Of a stretch of DNA of 7,792 nucleotides, positions 5,093 through 7,792 are shown in pieces (the stretch's first letter is position 1; the number at the start of each line of letters is the position of its first letter). The stretch is from CAYYMX01 sp964473045 (GTDB lineage Bacteria; Pseudomonadota; Alphaproteobacteria; Methylaequorales; Methylaequoraceae). The stretch covers positions 1-7,792 of the forward strand of contig CAYYMX010000066.1 in assembly GCA_964473045.1 (NCBI GenBank), written 5' to 3'. The notes under the pieces were generated by a model. The model searched no databases. It was not told the DNA's origin and saw nothing but the letters and a program-made list of their open reading frames with translations. A program made the position numbers and the translations under genes.

Positions 5093-6808
5093 ATGACGGA
5101 TAACAAAAACTATATTGTTTTAGCTCGAAAATATAGGCCTCAAAAACTTTCAGATTTGATTGGCCAGGAAGAGATATGCAAAGTTTTGGAAGGTTCGATA
5201 AAACTTAAAAGAGTTGCCCAAGCATATCTTTTTTCTGGGACAAGAGGTGTTGGAAAAACAACAATTGCAAGGATTCTTGCAAAGATAGTTAATTGTATTT
5301 CTGAAATAAATGATAATGATAAACCATGCGGAAAATGCCAAAGTTGCACTTCAATTGATAAAGAAAGCAATCTTGATGTCATAGAGATTGATGCAGCAAG
5401 TAAAACCGGAGTTTCAGATGTAAGAGAAATTATAGAAAATATTAATTATAAACCAGTTTCAGCAAAAAAAAAAATATATATAGTTGATGAAGTTCATATG
5501 TTATCCAGAGCTGCATTTAATGCCTTACTAAAAACTCTAGAAGAACCGCCAATGGATGTAATCTTCATTTTTGCAACTACCGAAACCGAAAAAGTTCCTG
5601 TTACAATCTTGTCAAGATGCCAACGTTTTCAATTAAGAAGAGTAGAAGTAGATGTTATTTCACAGCATTTAGTTAGTATATCAAAAAAGGAAGGGTTTTG
5701 TTTGGATGCGGAATCATCAAAGTTAATATCCCAATGTTCAGAGGGTTCGGTTCGTGATGCATTATCTATATTAGACAATGTTTTATCAAGAGGAAAAGAA
5801 ATTAATATAACGTTGGTAAGGGATGTGTTGGGTTTGTCAGATACAACTATAGTTGTTGATTTGTTTTCTCATCTTTGTGAAGGAGATGTTAAAGTTTCTT
5901 TACAAAAATTTGACGATTTATATCAAAAAGGTGTTTCTATAGACCTTTTAGCTAAAAGCTTGATGAATTTTATATATCATACAGCTCGAATAAAATCAGA
6001 AATTGATGAGAATTATCAGTTTATAGACTCTCACAACTTAATTAAAATTAAAAAAATTTCTGAAAAATTAGACATGGATTTTATAGTAAGATTTTGGGAA
6101 TTGATGCAGAAATATGTGAATGAAATTTCTTCTTCTTTCGATGAAAAACAATGTTTTGAAATGGTTATAATTAGACTTTGCTACGTTGCAATCTTACCTA
6201 CACCATTTGATTTGCTAGTTGAAAATAATCAAGCATTTGGAGTTGAGAATTTGCCAGCAAAAAATTTTGAAAAAGAGCCTAAAACTATTCGAAGAACTGA
6301 AAAAAAAATTGAACGATTTGAAAATAACTTAGCAAAAAAAGAATTTGAATCTAATGATAGTCAAATCTATGAAAACCTTCCTAACTACGAGAGTGATATT
6401 GAACACTTCTCAAAGTTAGTTAAAAAAATCGAAGAAAAATCTGAGATGCTAATATCATATCATCTAAAAAATTCTTTTAGATTAGTCAAGATAATTGAAC
6501 CAATTTCTGAAAAAAAAATTGGAAGAATTGAATTAGAGAATATTTCCAGTGAAGTTAATGAGAAAGAGATTTTGTGGCAGACATCCAAGTTATTAGAAAA
6601 CATTACAAATTTTAGATGGATTATTTCCATATCAAAAAAAAGAGGAGCAAAATCAATAAACGAATATGAAATAGAACAAGAAAGAAATATTGTAAAAAAA
6701 ATTAAAGAAAATAAGCTAATTAAAAAAATTCTTGAAATCATTCCTGAATCTGAAGTACTTTCAATTAAAAAACAAAATTTAGCAGAAACATTAAAAGAAA
6801 AGGAATAA
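5093..6808 (+). CDS. dnaX: DNA polymerase III subunits tau (and possibly gamma), clamp loader ATPase
   Basis: DnaX is the ATPase of the clamp loader, which opens the beta clamp at primer ends; the full-length tau form also links the polymerase cores. Visible in the 571 residues: YIVLARKYRPQKLSDLIGQ (7-25), Walker A GTRGVGKTT (49-57), a four-Cys zinc module (C68, C79, C82, C85), Walker B VDEVH (131-135), sensor 1 ATTE (161-164), the arginine finger SRC (174-176) and sensor 2 GSVRDAL (218-224). Clamp-loader domain III ends near 373 with PTPFDLL. After a variable Lys/Glu-rich linker, the C-terminal part (about 435-571) would be the polymerase- and helicase-binding region, too divergent to judge. 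ATG at 5093 is supported because the conserved fold begins at residue 7, yet there is no Shine-Dalgarno sequence; 11 bases upstream the SRP RNA ends. An A9 run at codons 403-406 could produce a short gamma form. ybaB follows after 5 bases. Confidence 0.94.
   Translation: MTDNKNYIVLARKYRPQKLSDLIGQEEICKVLEGSIKLKRVAQAYLFSGTRGVGKTTIARILAKIVNCISEINDNDKPCGKCQSCTSIDKESNLDVIEIDAASKTGVSDVREIIENINYKPVSAKKKIYIVDEVHMLSRAAFNALLKTLEEPPMDVIFIFATTETEKVPVTILSRCQRFQLRRVEVDVISQHLVSISKKEGFCLDAESSKLISQCSEGSVRDALSILDNVLSRGKEINITLVRDVLGLSDTTIVVDLFSHLCEGDVKVSLQKFDDLYQKGVSIDLLAKSLMNFIYHTARIKSEIDENYQFIDSHNLIKIKKISEKLDMDFIVRFWELMQKYVNEISSSFDEKQCFEMVIIRLCYVAILPTPFDLLVENNQAFGVENLPAKNFEKEPKTIRRTEKKIERFENNLAKKEFESNDSQIYENLPNYESDIEHFSKLVKKIEEKSEMLISYHLKNSFRLVKIIEPISEKKIGRIELENISSEVNEKEILWQTSKLLENITNFRWIISISKKRGAKSINEYEIEQERNIVKKIKENKLIKKILEIIPESEVLSIKKQNLAETLKEKE
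6300..6312 (+). other. Candidate slippage/frameshift site producing a gamma-like DnaX
   Basis: Nine A (6300-6308) lie at codons 403-406, about 30 residues after the end of clamp-loader domain III. A -1 shift on AAA AAA reads AAT then TGA (6310-6312), giving a 406-residue product. A +1 shift reads seven codons and then TAG. Both outcomes keep domains I-III and drop the tau-specific part, as gamma does in E. coli and Thermus. No strong upstream Shine-Dalgarno-like stimulator or downstream hairpin is evident, and A runs are common in this genome. Confidence 0.4.
6798..6804 (+). promoter_or_regulatory. Shine-Dalgarno sequence for ybaB
   Basis: AAAAGGA ends nine bases before the ybaB ATG and lies within the last codons of dnaX. 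It is the only reasonable Shine-Dalgarno-like sequence I find before any gene in the window. Confidence 0.5.
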
Positions 6809-6813
6809 ATTTA

Positions 6814-7137
6814 ATGACCAACTTATCCCAAATTATGAAACAAGCCAAAGCTATGCAAGAAAAGATGGCAGAGGTACAAAAAAAGATAGAAGAAACTGAA
6901 ATAGAAGGTTCATCTGGTGGTGGAGTTGTAAAAGTTACAGTTGATGGTAAGCATAATATTAAAAGAATAAAAATAGATACATCTATAATCAATAAAGATG
7001 AAGCAGAAGTTCTTGAGGATTTAGTTGTTGCAGCGATTAATGATGCTAATAAAAAATTAGCTGAAAATATGAGTAGTGAATTTGGTTCTCTTTCTGGAGG
7101 AATGAATTTACCACCAGGAATGAAACTTCCCTTTTAA
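6814..7137 (+). CDS. ybaB: YbaB/EbfC family nucleoid-associated protein
   Basis: This small (107 residues) DNA-binding protein is normally a dimer that coats DNA and is thought to influence nucleoid structure and gene expression. The N-terminal MTNLSQIMKQAKAMQEKM followed by AEVQKKIEE is the long family helix (about 3-28). GSSGGGVVKVTVDGKHNIKRIKID (32-55) is the beta region with the conserved G-GG-V-V-V-G pattern, and a second helix with EVLEDLVVAAINDANKK (65-81) follows. The Gly/Pro/Met-rich tail (GSLSGGMNLPPGMKLPF) is also usual. Length and motifs are complete. It sits 5 bases after dnaX and 4 bases before recR, in the dnaX-ybaB-recR order conserved across many bacteria, and is surely cotranscribed with both. 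A Shine-Dalgarno-like AAAAGGA lies upstream. Confidence 0.95.
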   Translation: MTNLSQIMKQAKAMQEKMAEVQKKIEETEIEGSSGGGVVKVTVDGKHNIKRIKIDTSIINKDEAEVLEDLVVAAINDANKKLAENMSSEFGSLSGGMNLPPGMKLPF

Positions 7138-7141
7138 ATTT

Positions 7142-7735
7142 ATGTCGTCTTCTCTTACTGAATTAATCAGCCTTTTTTCGAAACTGCCAAGTCTTGGCCC
7201 AAGGTCGGCTAGAAGGATAGTTCTTTACCTGTTAAAAAACAAAGAAAGACTTTTACCCCAGATTCTTGATTCGTTAAATGAAGTGAAGAACAAATTAATA
7301 TTTTGTAAAATTTGCGGAAATATTGATATCCAAGATCCTTGTAAAATTTGTAATAATGAAAAAAGAAAAAGCCATAAAATTTGTATTGTTGAAGACATTG
7401 CCGATTTATGGGCTATAGAAAAGTCAAATGCTTTTGATGGTCATTACCATGTTCTGGGTGGAGTTTTGTCGGCAATTGATGGTATTGGTCCTGAAGAACT
7501 AAACATTCAGTCTTTACTTCATAGAATAAAAAAAAATAAAATAGAGGAAATAATTTTGGCTACCAATGCAACTGTAGAGGGTCAAATTACTGCACAATAC
7601 ATTGCTGATACTTGTGCAAGAGAAAAAATTTTAGTTACCAGATTGGCACAAGGAATGCCAATTGGAAGTGAACTGGAGTTGCTTGATTACAATACCTTGT
7701 CAACAGCTTTTGGTTCTAGGTGCAAAATGGAATAA
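7142..7735 (+). CDS. recR: Recombination mediator protein RecR
   Basis: RecR works with RecO (and RecF) to load RecA onto single-stranded DNA covered by SSB during gap repair; several subunits form a ring clamp. The 197 residues match the usual length. The N-terminal helix-hairpin-helix contains LPSLGPRSARRI (15-26). The zinc finger is CKIC...CKIC (C55, C58, C67, C70). The Toprim domain begins at CIVED (81-85, with the acidic E84), continues through YHVLGGVLSAIDGIGPEEL (102-120) and ends with VTRLAQGMPIGSELELLD (165-182). In that last motif the usual GG before the acidic residue is GS, a mild change. ATG at 7142 is four bases after the ybaB stop, with no Shine-Dalgarno sequence, so translation may depend on coupling. 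It is the last complete gene of the dnaX operon. Confidence 0.96.
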   Translation: MSSSLTELISLFSKLPSLGPRSARRIVLYLLKNKERLLPQILDSLNEVKNKLIFCKICGNIDIQDPCKICNNEKRKSHKICIVEDIADLWAIEKSNAFDGHYHVLGGVLSAIDGIGPEELNIQSLLHRIKKNKIEEIILATNATVEGQITAQYIADTCAREKILVTRLAQGMPIGSELELLDYNTLSTAFGSRCKME

Positions 7736-7792
7736 TTTTTTTGGTTCTCTTAAAAAAAAATTGAAAAAAATCAAAAAAAAATGAATATTGTT
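7736..7792 (+). other. AT-rich tail after recR with a possible start of the next gene
   Basis: The 57 bases after recR consist almost entirely of T and A runs (T7 at 7736-7742, then A9, A7 and A9 runs). ATG at 7781-7783 opens a frame (MNIV) that reaches the window edge without a stop. It could be the start of the next gene, but four codons are too few to support a call, and no Shine-Dalgarno sequence precedes it. Confidence 0.25.

Noticed and set aside
5140..5382. Minus-strand frames of 80 and 63 codons opposite dnaX
   Set aside because: Both are antisense to the Walker A and zinc regions of dnaX; the apparent patterns mirror dnaX conservation.
5464..5474. A11 run in dnaX as a programmed frameshift site
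   Set aside because: Shifting here would end the protein just before Walker B after about 135 residues, giving no useful product; the frame codes for the normal KKKIYIVDEVH strand.
6510..6518. Second A9 run in dnaX as the gamma-producing site
   Set aside because: It lies in the C-terminal domain and a -1 shift adds four codons before the stop, cutting inside a domain rather than at a border.
6460..6992. Minus-strand frames opposite the dnaX 3' end and ybaB
   Set aside because: They are Phe/Ile-rich shadows of Lys/Glu-rich coding sequence and have no independent evidence.
7734..7762. Possible terminator hairpin after recR
   Set aside because: The pairing is only A-T (T7 against A9) and no T run follows on the plus strand, so chance in AT-rich DNA is the better explanation.
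1..7792. Recoded TGA as Trp or another alternative code
   Set aside because: All Trp codons inspected are TGG and conserved frames end in TAA or TAG; nothing needs TGA to be read through.
1..7792. Mobile elements, CRISPR arrays, tRNAs, defence genes or prophage
   Set aside because: No direct or inverted repeats of suitable length, no transposase or integrase motifs, no cloverleaf; gene content is all housekeeping.

Overview
The window looks like a stretch of core chromosome from a strongly AT-rich alphaproteobacterium with a compact genome, probably a free-living marine type; the lineage is inferred, not proven. The evidence is the gene content and order (CycM-type cytochrome c next to kdsB-pheA, and SRP RNA-dnaX-ybaB-recR), alpha-like protein signatures (QGDLP in KdsB, LESF in the PheA ACT domain, GTKM in the cytochrome), gaps of a few bases or overlaps between genes, an almost complete lack of Shine-Dalgarno sequences, and very many poly-A lysine codons. 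All stops are TAA or TAG, and Trp is read from TGG. There are no mobile elements, tRNAs, CRISPR arrays or transfer signs.

Left part (1-3304, minus strand), read right to left: a membrane-tethered CycM-like cytochrome c, an inositol-monophosphatase-fold phosphatase most like histidinol-phosphatase HisN, the YejA-type peptide-binding protein, and the first 23 codons of the permease yejB, which runs off the left edge. These four genes overlap or abut (TAATG junctions at 2796-2800 and 69-73; an 11-base overlap at 2013-2023), so they are probably one operon combining respiration, histidine synthesis and oligopeptide uptake.

Middle (3305-3355): a 51-base divergent promoter region with overlapping, oppositely oriented -10 hexamers within a small perfect palindrome.

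Right part (3356-7735, plus strand): kdsB (CMP-KDO synthesis for lipopolysaccharide), pheA (prephenate dehydratase), the small SRP RNA gene ffs (4991-5081), and dnaX-ybaB-recR (replication clamp loader, nucleoid protein, recombination mediator). The ffs closing helix followed by T6 looks like an intrinsic terminator and lies only 11 bases before the dnaX start codon.

I see no wholly new system; most of the window is conserved housekeeping. Points worth a second look are an A9 run in dnaX just after domain III where both shifted frames stop almost at once (a possible gamma-subunit slippage site), an SRP RNA whose normally conserved apical loop region is altered, a C-terminal membrane anchor on YejA, a KdsB with an altered nucleotide-binding motif, and A11-A12 tracts inside hisN and at the very start of kdsB.
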